Below, one piece after another: positions 21,875-33,506 of a DNA stretch of 64,000 bases. Within the stretch, counting starts at the first letter, position 1. Each line of letters opens with the position of its first letter. The notes beneath the pieces were generated by a model that was given only the letters and a program-made list of their open reading frames with translations, ran no database searches and was not told where the DNA came from. The translations under genes and the position numbers were made by a program. Source of the DNA: Acephala macrosclerotiorum (taxonomy: Eukaryota; Ascomycota; Leotiomycetes; Helotiales; Mollisiaceae); the NCBI GenBank assembly GCA_014904845.1, contig MU119206.1, positions 496,001-560,000 of the forward strand. The letters are read 5' to 3'.

Positions 21875-24214
21875 TTATTACGATGCAAATGCAAAATTCC
21901 TATTCCAATCCCTTCGTTACTCAAATCACTGGTCGCTCACAAAGCGACCAGCCGTATGTCGGTGTGCAACTCAAGATGTTGCGAGTCAAACCCAAAAATT
22001 CGTTCCGACGCGATTCAGTGCTTCCTTGTTCTGGCCACGAGTTGACCTCCGAAATTCCTCTCTTAAATTTGGCGATGTTTTCGAGTTCCCCTTCTTTCCT
22101 CAAAGCGCTTCCAATCCCTTCTAATATCCTTATAGTTTGTGGCGGGCGGTTGATAGGCGTAAGCGGGGTTCCCGTTGCTATTACTTTAGGTTTTCAAGTA
22201 CCGATACCGATGCGGGACAGTGCCTGCTCAATGATCGGTTTGGAAGGAGAGTGTCGAAGTCGTTAGCAAGACCACGCAGAGTTGTAAGATGTCCAAAAGA
22301 CTGGAAAGGGTTGACCCAGAAGATGTAAGGTACGATCCGGCTGGCTCGCAGCTGTTGGATGAAGTGAGTGGTTGGAAAAGGCTTGGATGCAAGCGTGGGA
22401 AGAAATTGAGTGGGTGGCTAACGAGGCCAGCGCGTAACACAATGTCGAATTGGGAGCAGGGCCTGGTCCTGGTCCGAGCTAGAGTGGAGCACTTTCATGC
22501 AAGTGAGGGATGCGTCTATTGGGAGAGCTATTCTTGCCAGCCGCGAGGAGAGTAGCAGTTCTTGGGGTTTGCGCAAGAAATGTGCTGTGATTACGAGCAC
22601 AATCGATAGCAGGATGCAGCGTGCGGGAGGGAGCGGTTGCGTTGTGGAAGTCCGAGGGCAGCGTGAGGGTTGATAAATGGGGACGGGATGCGTGGCTTGA
22701 TGTGAAGGGCTTTAAAATGCACGTCTACGATGGGCGCGGCTGCTCGCTGCTTGAAGCAGCACACAATAATCGGGCTGGTCCGCCAGCTAGTTAGTCAAGA
22801 ACTGCTTTCAGGATCAGAAAGTCGACTGTTGGGTGAGGCGAATGCTGCCGAAAACGAGTCGATAGCGGCAGAGCACCAGAGGACCGCGATGCATGAGAGG
22901 CCGAGGGTCAAGCCGCCTGGAGAACATCATACAAAAGGACCCAAGCTACGACCCCCTGCTGCAACACGAACACCATTTGGTCCCATTTGCTAACAGGAAT
23001 CCCCGGAGGCCACATGTGCCCCCTGGCTCGATCCTCGGGACCGCTAAACAAAAGCACTTCAAAGCAGCGAGTGTTCCATGAGCGCGTATGGCCGCCTATT
23101 GGTTCGACGGGAGATGCGCTTTTGTCACAGGAGATGTTCCAAGGCGCGTAGAGGGAGAGATCGCGACGTCAATCCTGCATTCGCGCCGATATACCAGAGT
23201 ACGGTCCATACGACATTACAAACGGCTCGACCTCTTGTCCATTCAGAGAGCAATGTAAGTTATATTGTTTCCACTTCTTGCGTCTCCTGACATGATGTTG
23301 GCAATAGTTGTCAGTTTCTTGGCTGTTGGGGACTCTTGTCGTCCCGTCACAAGGTCTTCGCCCTCTCTAGTCTTCTCCGCTATGCTGTGGTCTCGCTCAA
23401 AATAGGGGCGGCACGGCCGTCTCGCTAGTCTTCAGGGCGATGCCTTCGATTGGACTCCAGAGGACCGCGTAGCCTTTACAGCCTCTCCTGGCACAAGTCA
23501 GTTTGGTCAAAGATTCGATCTTCTAGCATTTCTGCGTCACTCTGCGTATCCTTGCTGTCCTCGAGCCCACTCAGCCATCGATTAAGCTCATCAGTCGATC
23601 GCAGCCGTAGTGTTGGCCCTGGCGCAGGAAGCTTGGCGTCTCAGGGAAGGCTGCGCAAGGCTGGACGAAACTCGCTTGCGCTTCAGCCAGTTTCGACAGC
23701 CCCTGGAATCGCCAGATCGTCTTCCATAACTGCCCTCGGCTGTCCTCAAAACCTTCTGGTCGGAGATTCGGGCATAACAAGATCTCTTTAATTCACCCTG
23801 TACCGGGCGGTCGCATGATGCCAGGTTGATCATCAAAACAGGAGCCTCCCGTTTTCGTCTCAACTTTAATCTTCAACCAATGACGTTGGCATGGGCATCT
23901 TGCGTGTGGGTTTACTGGAATCGGAAAGTCGGAGGTCTCTTACTTGTTTTGGAGTGAGATAGATCTCCATTAGGGTAGGCGACATGAACAAGCAATTCTT
24001 GGCGTATCCACAGACAAGGTGTCGAGACGGCCGTCAGAAACGCATGAGAGCTTACCGTTTGAACAGTTACCACAAGGAGATTAGACCCAGAATCGAAGGG
24101 CTCAGAGCGTCTTCTATCTTCTTTTGCATCGCTTCTTTCGTCTCTTCAGTCTGTCATCAGGTCATCACTGGCCTTCGACAGCCCATTTCTCGTCCCATAT
24201 CGTGCCATATAGGC
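21875..24214. other. 2.3 kb without a supported gene; noxR upstream region
   Basis: Open frames of 60-127 codons occur in several overlapping phases on both strands (for example 21883-22266, 23450-23791), with no domains. The long upstream region may hold noxR control elements. Confidence 0.4.
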
Positions 24215-25156
24215 TCACAGCATCCCCTTCTTCACTTCATCCTTTCTCTCTTCCCACAGTGTCTTCCCTGAGCACGAACAAACCGTTTTGTCATTATCCC
24301 AGACTCCTGCACTCCTCGCAATCACACCTACCAACGTATCCTCATCGTTCTTCTCAAACTTCCCTTCACCCTCATGTTGTTTCGAAACCACCATCCCTCT
24401 CCCAATCATTTGCCAAATCTGTATCGGTTTATCAAGGAACACGCTGCCAATGCCATCCTTGCCGACTAGCACCGTCCCCAGAGCTCCCTTAGGCTTAATA
24501 GAATTCTCCTTCGGGTCGGTCCATATTCCCCGCGTGGAGATTGCACCGTTTGAAATATCCCCCGTCTCCCTGATCGAAGCCCAATAGTTGCCAGGCGACA
24601 GACCTCGAAGCGTAAGATCAATAAGTGTGAGGTTTGGAGCAACCTGAACCATCCGTGCAAGACCTCTCACTTTGTCTGATACCGTATCTGAATGTGTTTC
24701 GAGGATACAAACAGCTGCGCCTAAACATCACATCCTCTCATCAACAAAATGGAACCACATATCATACGTAATCATATGACTTACTGTTTGAGCCACCAGT
24801 ACCTCGTAAAATTGCATCTCGACCAGTTGCTTGGATCGCAGCCACAATAGCAGATGGTGCCGCTAATTGTCGATCAGTACCATGCACAATGCTAAACATG
24901 CAGGTTGGTGGCAGTGACATCGAAGATGAGAAGGGACGAACCTGTGCCTTCGATGGTCACGAGCTGGTCTTTAAGATTCGCTTCCACTTTCTGGATACCG
25001 CTGAGTTTGTGTAACGAGCCTGAGATGTCTTTGACGCAGCTCTCGCAGGTCATGGGCACTGCGAACAGTGTCTGATGGAAGTCAGTACATGCTACACGTG
25101 ACTCGGCCGATGCCGGATTTGGGGGAAACTGACTTGGAATGGGGTTGTGATGACCA
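24215..25156 (-). CDS. CCS1: Copper chaperone for Cu/Zn superoxide dismutase
   Basis: CCS1 delivers copper to SOD1 and forms its disulphide in the cytosol and mitochondrial intermembrane space. Exons 25156-25133, 25071-24942, 24862-24785 and 24720-24215 give 245 aa, normal for the family. An N-terminal HMA-like domain carries the copper-binding MTCESC motif (PMTCESCVKDISGSLHKLSG), followed by APSAIVAAIQATGRDAILRG. A central SOD-like domain (GLARMVQVAPNLTLIDLTLR, LSPGNYWASIRETGDISNGA) is followed by a C-terminal tail with a CxC motif, KTVCSCSGKTLWEERKD, typical of CCS domain III. The start is the only ATG before MVITTPFQ. The gene is divergent from the uL13m gene, with 311 bp between starts. 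Confidence 0.94.
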
Positions 25157-25467
25157 TTCCGCCTTCTGTGCACTTGTAATCACTTTTGTGCAACGCTCAA
25201 CTTTATTGTAATAAGACGAAGGCGTAGTTTTGTAACAGAGTCAAGAAGTGGAAGTGTAATATCATTTGTGATCGTGGGGAAGGTGCTTTGAAATCGCCTC
25301 TTTCGGTTCGGCAGCCAGACCCGAAGCTAAAAAAAGGCTTGGCATCAAAAAGTCACGACAGCATTCGAGCCTCAAGACCGCGACAAGACACGAACATCAC
25401 TCAGCGTCAACTCCACACCTCTCCTGTACTTCACACATATCAATCGGCCTCTGGGCCATCTGCAGAT
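25157..25467. promoter_or_regulatory. Shared divergent promoter, CCS1 / uL13m
   Basis: These 311 bp separate the two start codons of divergent genes, so both promoters and leaders must lie here. No specific binding motif was assigned. Confidence 0.5.
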
Positions 25468-26193
25468 ATGTCTCAAACCAATGGCTTGGTAATTCTCTCT
25501 CCAAAAGCCCAGTGACGACCTCCGTACTGATATACCTTCAACAGACAAAACTAGCCTACTCCCGCACCTGGCACCACATCTCCGCCACAACACCACACGC
25601 CGGCCTCTCTCCAGTACGACCCCATCTCCCATCGAACTCCCCCTCCATCCCCCCACCCAGCCTCGGCCGCCTCGCATCCCGAATCGCCATCCTCCTCATG
25701 GGAAAACACAAACCAATCTTCGACCCCTCAACAGACTGCGGCGACTACGTCGTTGTAACAAACTGTTCCAACCTCCACACCACTGGCAAAAAACGCTGGC
25801 AGAAATTGTATTATAGACATAATACCAGACCGGGGAGTTTGAAGAGTGTTACGATGGATCAGTTGATGAGGAAGTTGGGGGGAGCAGAAGTCTTGAGGAA
25901 GGCGGTCAGTGGGATGTTGCCGAAGAATAGGTTGAGGGATGATAGGCTTGTGAGTGGCAGATATTTTCTCTGGTGTTTTTTTGATGGATAGGCAGGGGTT
26001 TAAGGCTGAAGCTGAAGCTTGGAGGCTTATAATGTTTTTGGACAAATGGCTGACTTTGATTCTACAGGCGAGGTTAAAAGCTTTTGAGGGCGAGGCACAT
26101 CCATACAAGGACAATATTGTGAAGTTCCGGGGAGTAAGTAATGTGGTGCAATGGCCGAAAGAAGAGGTCGTTGCAAAAGAGGTCAGGTTATGA
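25468..26193 (+). CDS. MRPL23: Mitochondrial large-subunit ribosomal protein uL13m
   Basis: This is a structural protein of the mitochondrial 54S subunit. Exons 25468-25488, 25545-25949 and 26068-26193 give 183 aa. The uL13 fold is recognisable: TKLAYSRTWHHI at the start, LGRLASRIAILLMGKHKPIF, the loop DCGDYVVVTNC, the KKRWQKLYYRHNTRPGSLK block, and AVSGMLPKNRLRDDRLARLK formed across the second intron. YPF-type C-terminal residues (EAHPYKDN) precede VKFRG. The first exon codes only 7 residues (MSQTNGL), a feature common in ribosomal-protein genes. No separate cleavable presequence is evident. The gene looks intact. Confidence 0.93.
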
Positions 26194-27572
26194 GAACGTA
26201 AAAGGGAGGAAGGAGCGATGTGTCAGATGAGATGTGTATAGTGAGGTCTTTTCAAAGACGGTATTGGGTGTATATCATGGCATTGTATGGCGAACCCGGC
26301 TCTTGATGGAAAATGTAAGATATACCCTAGAATGAGCTGAATAGGAGAACAGTTCCTAAAGTCCTCTCGAAGATCAGAGGCTGTTGTTTGACGAGGTTCT
26401 GAGAGCTTGAAGGATGGAAATGTTACAATCCCTTGTCTTCGACATTTTGAATTTGAAGGTCAAGCGATCTTGGGCTGGAGATTAAGTAAATGCACAAACT
26501 CTCCTTTCCCCTCTTGCCTGCAGAATGGTTCGAAGCGAAGACAGACTTTCAAAGCCCCTTTCAGTACTTGGACTGCAGTCTGGTTATTCATCGTATGATA
26601 TTTATCTAGTGTCTACATAATAGCTGAATATCCCAAGTCATTTGAGCGAATCTGATCTGAATTGCCAGTCTCCGAGTTTATTGGGCATTTTTTGACTTTG
26701 CTTCGAAGTCCAATTCATTGTTCAATACTTTGGTTTGTTTTAAAGGTTAGATTGGATGGAGACTTGCCATGCTTACATCCTTCACAAACCTGCCTCCTCC
26801 AACATGGCTGGGCAATTGGGATGTTCTTGAAATCCAGCATCTGCTCTGGTATTGTTTCTCTTTCTCTAATTCTTTCAAGTCGCAGGAATGGCTTCTAGCT
26901 TTACTCTCATTCGATGTCAAGTCCATAGGCGAAGCGTGGAAACTCGATCATCCCATTTCCGATTTATGGAGTGTTTACATCCACATAACAGGACCAACTT
27001 CAGGACAAGGCAGATGCAGGCTGAAGATTTGTCAGTATCATTTGCGTCTTCGAAGCGTTTCCTTCAAAATGGGATGGCGCTCTTCCGATGTTCGCTCGGG
27101 CTTTGACGGCACAAATGTCACAGAGGAGCAAGAGTTCTTAGCGTTGAAAGTACAGAGCCTCATGATCCTTGCACAAGCTGTCGCTGCCATTATCTCAGTA
27201 TTTTGGCGTATGATATGAACAAGGAGAGGGTTCTCGTTAACGAAGGTTGAGGGATTTCCAAACTTTCTGGAACTTAATCATTCCTACACTAAAAGTTGCA
27301 TCTCTTCATGTTTATTTCTTAATTCTCGAGATAATTACATTTCTTCGATCAGTTACTCCGTTCGTTGTGAAACGTGCAAATATGAGTGGTTCTTTCCTTG
27401 GCTCGGTTCTTGGCCAAGTCACTTATGCACCTTTGGACCAACGATCGTCCCTTCTTCAAAGAGTATGATCTGAGCTAGAAAGATGTTCCACTTAAGGCAA
27501 GAGTATAAGATAGCCTCCTTCTACGCCAAACCACCCGCTTCAAGATTGTTCTCAGAAGCACCTTCGTCAAAT
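26194..27572. other. Gene-poor 1.4 kb, nothing recognised
   Basis: The longest frame (26769-27218, 149 codons) shows no family resemblance and overlaps other frames. Confidence 0.4.
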
Positions 27573-28933
27573 ATGCGTTTTCTCTTTCCTTGCTGCCAGC
27601 CGTCCTGGCATTGCCCGACAACGTTCTTGTGAGTTGTCTCGTTCACCTTGCCTGTTGTTATAATTGTATACACATTTCACGTGAGCTGTTTGAGTCTATT
27701 TTCCCTTGCCACAAGTGTCCCAGGCAACCCCAATGCTTATGACCTTCTTTCGTGACTTATCCGAATGCCAACTTTCTTCCCCTAATGTCCAACCCGAAAG
27801 CCTTTGGAGGTACGTGACTAAGACCTATGCATAGCGCTTCACCCCAGAAATTGTGGCAGACCTTACAAGCTTCTCCAACACCACAACATCAATGGCTCAG
27901 TTCCACGTTTACGACGATGATTTCTTACCTATCCTGGGAGATTACCGATGCTTTCCCTGATCCTCAACTCCTCCAATTCCAGTTTCCCACAATTCCACGA
28001 GGTCGCCATCGTCCCAAGCACCAACTCCCCCGTTCTCTTCGTAACCTCCAACCAATACAACTACACCAGAATCTCTTCACCAGACACCAACAACAAAGCC
28101 GTCGCCATATCCCGCATCCCCCTCAACACCACAACCCAACAGTAGACCCTCTGAAATCCTCCCCATCCGGATCACCCATCCACCTCGCCAACGGCGGAAC
28201 CCTCTCCAACACCTCTCTAATCTTCTGCGCCCAAGGCGACCTCGTAAACCCCGGCGGCTTCCTCTCAATATCCCAAACGCTGCCATACATCGCAACTCCT
28301 CTGATAAACAACTATCTCGGGACCCCTTTCAATAATCCCAATGACGTTGTCCAGACCTCAGACGGCGCGCTCTGGTTCACAGACCCTTAGTTCGGCTTCG
28401 TTCAATCTATTCGTCCTGCATCACAACTTCCACCTCAAGTCTACCGCTGGATGCCTGGTACGACTGATATCCGGGTCGTCGCTGATTCGCTTTCTGCTCC
28501 GAATGGAATTGCTTCCTCGCCGAACGAGAAGACTGTTTATATAACAGACACAGCAAAAAACACTACCTTCCCAACTGCTCATAAGACGATTTACACCTAT
28601 GATGTGGTAATTGATGGCAAGGGACCAGTTCTAGCAAATAGAAGGACATTTGCTATGCCTGGAGTAGGAATTCCAGGTGGCATTAAAATTGATAAGGCAG
28701 GGAATGTGTATGCTGGGTGTAGATATAGTGTCAATGTTTGGAATATAGAGAGGAAGTTGTTGGGGAAGATTGTGGTGGAGGGAGGGTGTGCGAATTTTGC
28801 TATTATGGATGGGAAGATGTTTTTGTTGAATGGGGATAAGATTTGGTTGGCAGAACTCACTGGGCTAGTGGTAGATGGGAGGGGGACGGGGAATGTGACG
28901 AAGAGTGCGGCGTTGGGGATTGAGGGCTGGTGA
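27573..28933 (+). pseudogene. Decayed SMP-30/gluconolactonase-like (lactonohydrolase) gene
   Basis: The encoded family consists of six-bladed beta-propeller lactonases, secreted in fungi. Blocks in order are a signal-peptide-like stretch (FSLSLLPAVLALPDNVL, about 27580), out of frame with the only nearby ATG at 27573. Next come an intron and RFTPEIVADL...FHVYDDDFLPILGD (27834-27940), then HEVAIVPSTNSPVLFVTSNQ in a second frame (about 28000). LANGGTLSNTSLIFCAQGDL and FNNPNDVVQTSDGALWFTDP follow in a third frame, then an in-frame TAG at 28388. APNGIASSPNEKTVYITDTA and GIPGGIKIDKAGNVYAGC extend to 28933. At least three frame changes plus the stop, none fixed by GT..AG introns, show the gene is dead unless the assembly is poor here. 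The propeller metal-site signature (SPNDVV, PNGI) is otherwise well kept, suggesting recent loss. Confidence 0.82.
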
Positions 28934-29540
28934 GGTAGTAGTGAAGATTAATTCTAGGAAATTGTGGGAACGCGGTAGAGGAGATTCTACTGCGTGTTGT
29001 ATGTCTGTATTCATGATGTCAAACCTGGTGATATTATTACCTTACTAGAACTATGGAATGTCTTCAAACTCATTTCTGCTCGTGAAGAAATATTATCCAG
29101 ATATCTCTGAGGACAATTGGAAATATGGTTGAGAGGTTTCAACCGCTCTGTCAACGTAAAAGTACAGATTGTAGATCGAATTTTGTGAATCGTGATTGTG
29201 ATGAATGGGCGGAATTAGGACAGCTGCACGCCAGATATGAGAGCTGGGATGTGTGGGCAGAGGGTCAGCAGGCTGGAGCGCCTGGTGAATGGATTCTAGA
29301 AGAGAATTCAGGGCCACGAGAATTCCTCCGGATGCTTGAAAGGATGGATCCGTCTCAAAATCTAGCCGAGCGCGAGCAAAATTACGTTCAGTCTGCCGTT
29401 ATGCAGCTTGCAAAACAACAAGGGAAGGCCATGCATCCTCGTGCCTTCCACCATGGGCAAAAAGTAGTAGGCCAGGACGAGGAACAGTACTCACATATCG
29501 CTCTTTTCTCTTCATAATGGTCGTTGTAGGAAGGTGCTAA
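28934..29540. other. Intergenic, one unassigned 130-codon frame
   Basis: A plus-strand frame at 29125-29517 (130 codons) has no recognised domain. It may be an upstream exon of the interrupted gene that follows, but no splice junction could be argued. Confidence 0.35.
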
Positions 29541-30704
29541 GTATGGCACTTCCGAAGGAGAATGCAATGCAATGGAGTCCGAGAATGTCTGAACACAACA
29601 ATGTTTACTGACTATATCCTAACCAATACGTCTTACCCACCAATTGCATCCATTGCTGAATTCATACAAGGAGACATTTTTACACCAAGCATATCTGATA
29701 TCCCGCATATTCGGCTCCGGAGCGTCCTCATCGATATCCTTCACTCTATTGATTCGAAGGTCCTTGACCTAACACCGCACGCCGCACATCCGTACTTCAG
29801 TCCGGGAAAAATATGCTGGCACATGATCATCGAGGATTCAAATGACCTCGAGATGCCTGACCCTCTACCGATTATCCTCTCCGCATACCACCTCGGTCCA
29901 GAGCTCGGAATCGCCAAGATCTTTATTCAGATCTCCACCGACACTAAGCTAGATGCTCACTCCAGAGAGTTCTATGCCATCAAAGCCTAGGCCATCGCTT
30001 TCGATATCAAGGGCAAAGAAGTCAAAGCACCGATCGAGATGGAGGATTTGGAACGGGTCACCTACTAGCAGGTCTATGCCTTATCTTCGACCGTGGTTAT
30101 AGATATGCCGAAGTCACCTCCGGAAGAAGAGGATCTTATCTCGTCCTTTGAATGGGACCGTATTATTGGGGTCCTTACCTCCGAAAGTAGGATTTCTTCC
30201 AAGGGGAAAGACGGAACTCCCAGTAATCCTTTCAATTACTACTACAGCTCCACAAGATGTTCTCTGAAGAATACTGCGACGGGAAGAAGCATAGTTGAGA
30301 ACCGAGACACCCATTCAAGGGCTTTGGATATCTTAGTTGGTCTGGTTTGTGGGCTGAACCTGGAAGACCGGTAGAATCGATCTTTAGGAGGGCACAATTT
30401 TCAACCCCAACACCTTCAAAACCCTCCGAGAGAACAAAATCTTCATTTCAAGCTTCTTCGGAGTGCCCTGAGGGAACAAGAAATGGCATACAACACGTAC
30501 GAGGATACTTTGAGGACGCAATGGTGCATAAGTCGAAGTAAGATTTGCTGCAATGATACACAAGAATCAAAGCAAATTCTAATAGAATTATCAACAGGGA
30601 CATCATTCTCGACAATGGTTGAGGTTAAGTGTGCTTCCACCTGCGCTAGGTCGAGAACAACTAATGGCATACTAAGAATACTGTCAACAAGCAATTTTGA
30701 ATAG
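29541..30704 (+). pseudogene. Unknown gene, one frame interrupted by three TAG codons
   Basis: A single plus-strand frame runs about 1.16 kb, from just after a stop near 29538 to the stop ending at 30704. It is interrupted only by TAG at 29988, 30066 and 30372. No TAA or TGA occurs inside. The translation (for example YPPIASIAEFIQGDIFTPSI, IILSAYHLGPELGIAKIFIQ, EEEDLISSFEWDRIIGVLTS) is not one I recognise. Three stops of the same kind in an otherwise open frame fit point mutation of Gln (CAG) or Trp (TGG) codons by C-to-T change, as in RIP. A non-coding explanation cannot be excluded. No function is proposed. Confidence 0.5.
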
Positions 30705-31226
30705 TTTGAGATAAGATAGGCATGCTACGAGAGAAGCGTCTACAGCAGTGCAACTGAATTTCCTAACACTGGTTTGGACGTTTCATCAACCATTAAGGCT
30801 GAGCCCGCTTCCACTTCAGTTTTCGGCCAAGTCATGTCAAGCATGACTCGAATGACTCTTCTTGATATCATGTTTGACCAATAGATGTGGATAGAGACCA
30901 ACCTACAATAGTTGGGAGGCGGTGAGCTTATGAATTTATCATACTTGACTTCGAACATGTATAATTCAGTGAATGGTGACACTAGGTGAATCGAATGAAG
31001 AGCTCGTCGGCGGCGTGATCTGCTCTAGCGTAGTCGTGCACGTGCCACATAGAAACTGAACTGGCTTAGATAAAATTCGCGAAAGCCCACAATCCCCACG
31101 TCACAAACCCACCACCACCTTGAAATCTCATCTTGACCGCTGTGTACCGCAGAGCAGAGTCAAGAAAGGCTTGTCGACGAAGACCCCCAAAGATATCGTA
31201 GACTTGCAGCGTCCGCAACCGCCAAG
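30705..31226. other. eRF1 upstream region
   Basis: This contains the promoter and leader of the eRF1 gene. Nothing else is recognised. Confidence 0.5.
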
Positions 31227-32634
31227 ATGAGTGACGCCCAAGCAAACGAGGCTGAGAAGAACATCGAGATCTGGAAGGTCAAGAAATTGATCAAGCGCTT
31301 GGAAGCTGCCAGAGGAAATGGAACCTCCATGATTTCTCTCATCATTCGTGAGTATTTGAACGCTCGCAGATGTAGGAGTATACTGACGGAATGTTCAGCG
31401 CCGAAAGACCAGGTCTCTAGAGCCGCGAAGATGTTGGCTGAAGAATACGTACGACTCTGCATCCCCACTGTTCCGACTTGACTGACATTTCTCATAGGGT
31501 ACCGCTTCGAATATTAAATCCCGTGTCAACCGTCAATCGGTCCTGTCTGCCATTACATCCACCCAACAAAGACTGAAGCTGTACAACAAGGTCCCTCCCA
31601 ATGGTCTGGTCGTCTACTGTGGTGAAATCTTGACCTCAGAAGGCAAAGAAAGAAAGGTCAACATCGATTTCGAACCCTTCAAGCCAATCAATACCTCCCT
31701 ATATCTTTGCGACAACAAATTCCATACTGAGGCGCTTGCTGAGCTGCTGGAGTCTGACCAGAAGTTCGGTTTCATCATCATGGACGGTAACGGTGCGCTA
31801 TTCGGTACTTTGAGCGGCAACACGCGCGATGTTGTTCACAAATTCTCTGTCGACCTCCCAAAGAAGCACGGCCGTGGTGGACAATCTGCTCTTCGTTTCG
31901 CTCGTCTCAGAGAGGAGAAGCGACACAACTACGTCCGCAAGGTGGCCGAATTGGCTGTCCAGAACTTCATCACTGCTGACAAGGTCAATGTCGCTGGTAT
32001 CATCCTTGCTGGCTCCGCTGATTTCAAGAACGACTTGAACCAGTCAGATATGTTTGACAACCGTCTGCAAACAAAGGTCATCAAGGTCGTTGATGTGTCA
32101 TACGGAGGAGAAAACGGTTTCAATCAAGCAATCGAGCTGTCAGCTGAGACTCTCAGCAACGTCAAGTTCATCCAAGAGAAGAAGCTCATTGGAAAGTACT
32201 TCGAAGAAATCTCCTTGGACTCTGGCCGTGTTTGCTATGGTGTTGAGGATACTTTAAAGGCTCTGGAACTTGGTGCTGTCGAGATTCTCATTGTTTTTGA
32301 GAATCTTGAGATCACTCGCTGGGTTCTCAAGGATTCCAATGGAACCCAGACCGTCCTTCACACAACCAAGGCTCAGGAATCGGCCAACCGAGAACAATTC
32401 ATGGACAAGGAGACTGGCCAAGAACAGGAAGTCGTTTCCCAGGATTCATTCCTTGAGTGGATTGCCGAGAAGTACAAAGACTTTGGTGCTACCCTAGAAT
32501 TCGTCTCAGATCGATCCTCTGAAGGCAACCAGTTCGTGAAGGGCTTTGGTGGAATTGGTGGCATCCTGCGATACAAGGTCAACTTTGAACAGTTGGCTGA
32601 AGTTGATGACGATGATGACTATTACGACGATTGA
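31227..32634 (+). CDS. SUP45: Peptide chain release factor eRF1
   Basis: eRF1 recognises all three stop codons in the ribosomal A site and triggers peptidyl-tRNA hydrolysis with eRF3. Exons 31227-31347, 31399-31448 and 31498-32634 give 435 aa, matching family length. Domain 1 carries the stop-decoding [12 protein letters not shown] (NIKS) and YLCDNKF (YxCxxxF) motifs. Domain 2 carries the catalytic GGQ in [20 protein letters not shown]. Domain 3 follows and ends with the acidic tail DDDDDYYDD used for eRF3 binding. The small 50-nt second exon places the NIKS region next to an intron. The gene is intact and highly conserved. Confidence 0.98.
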
Positions 32635-33506
32635 CAGTTTGATGACCTCGCATTGAGCGAGGGCCCAACTCCAACTCCTGTTAATCCGTCTAGTCAGAAT
32701 CTGTCACCCCGCCCTCAAGCCGTGCAGCAGATCCGACCCAAGCCTGCAATTCATACAGGCTCTCGCGCGAGAGGAGCAGTGTCCCGCCCTAGTCCTCTCC
32801 GCTCTGTCACGACGGCTTCTTCTTGAGTTGAAGATACGAATACCAAGGGTAAGAGTTCTCCTCTTCTGAATTTCAAGAACACTCGCTAAAACAACTCAAG
32901 GATAAAGACTCATTGGATTGAGTGCACTCTGATCTTCGCTGATGTATGAGCAAAGGAAGGGGAAGGAACTGCGTTGAGCGAAACTGCTTATCTGGATTTA
33001 TGCTGTCTTTGAGATTTGCTGTACATAGCTATTACCAGATCCACGATTGAGAGGTCGGGACAGAAGCAAATCCAAAGATGCAAACTGCACTTGCAAATAT
33101 TTAATTCTTCGGTGCCGTCCGCCTTACTTGCATTAAGCTCATCGTGCTTGCATAATAGCTTCATCTGCACAACATAGATACATAAATACACTCTCAGATA
33201 AAATATGTTTTGCAGCCTCTAACCCGAGAGTGACGTTAGCGGGGTAGCACTCGGTGGGGTCTTTTCCCTATCGTCCCGATATCGCGAGAATCGCGAAAAC
33301 AAAAATCATTGTGGTATCACTATTAAAAATATCATAAATACTCGACCTTCGGAGGTACGAAAATTGTCTCCGAAGGCTTCACTCTCGCTAGAGTGTCGAC
33401 GAGATTCACTATTTTCCATTCTGATATGGCTCACAACTAGATTCAATCAATTTCCATTTCCATCTACAATTTACAACCCACATCAAGCTCCCGATTGTCA
33501 ACCACA
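32635..33506. other. Intergenic 0.9 kb, nothing recognised
   Basis: This contains the eRF1 3' region and the promoter of the prephenate dehydratase gene. No gene is seen. Confidence 0.5.

Noticed and set aside
21883..22266. 127-codon plus-strand frame upstream of noxR
   Set aside because: Its composition and phase overlap with other frames, it overlaps the noxR 5' region, and it has no domain.
23450..23791. Ser-rich 113-codon plus-strand frame
   Set aside because: Both strands are open in overlapping phases, the composition is low-complexity, and no homology is recognised.
26769..27218. 149-codon plus-strand frame
   Set aside because: It has no recognisable family and no splice context; it could be chance in a gene-poor stretch.
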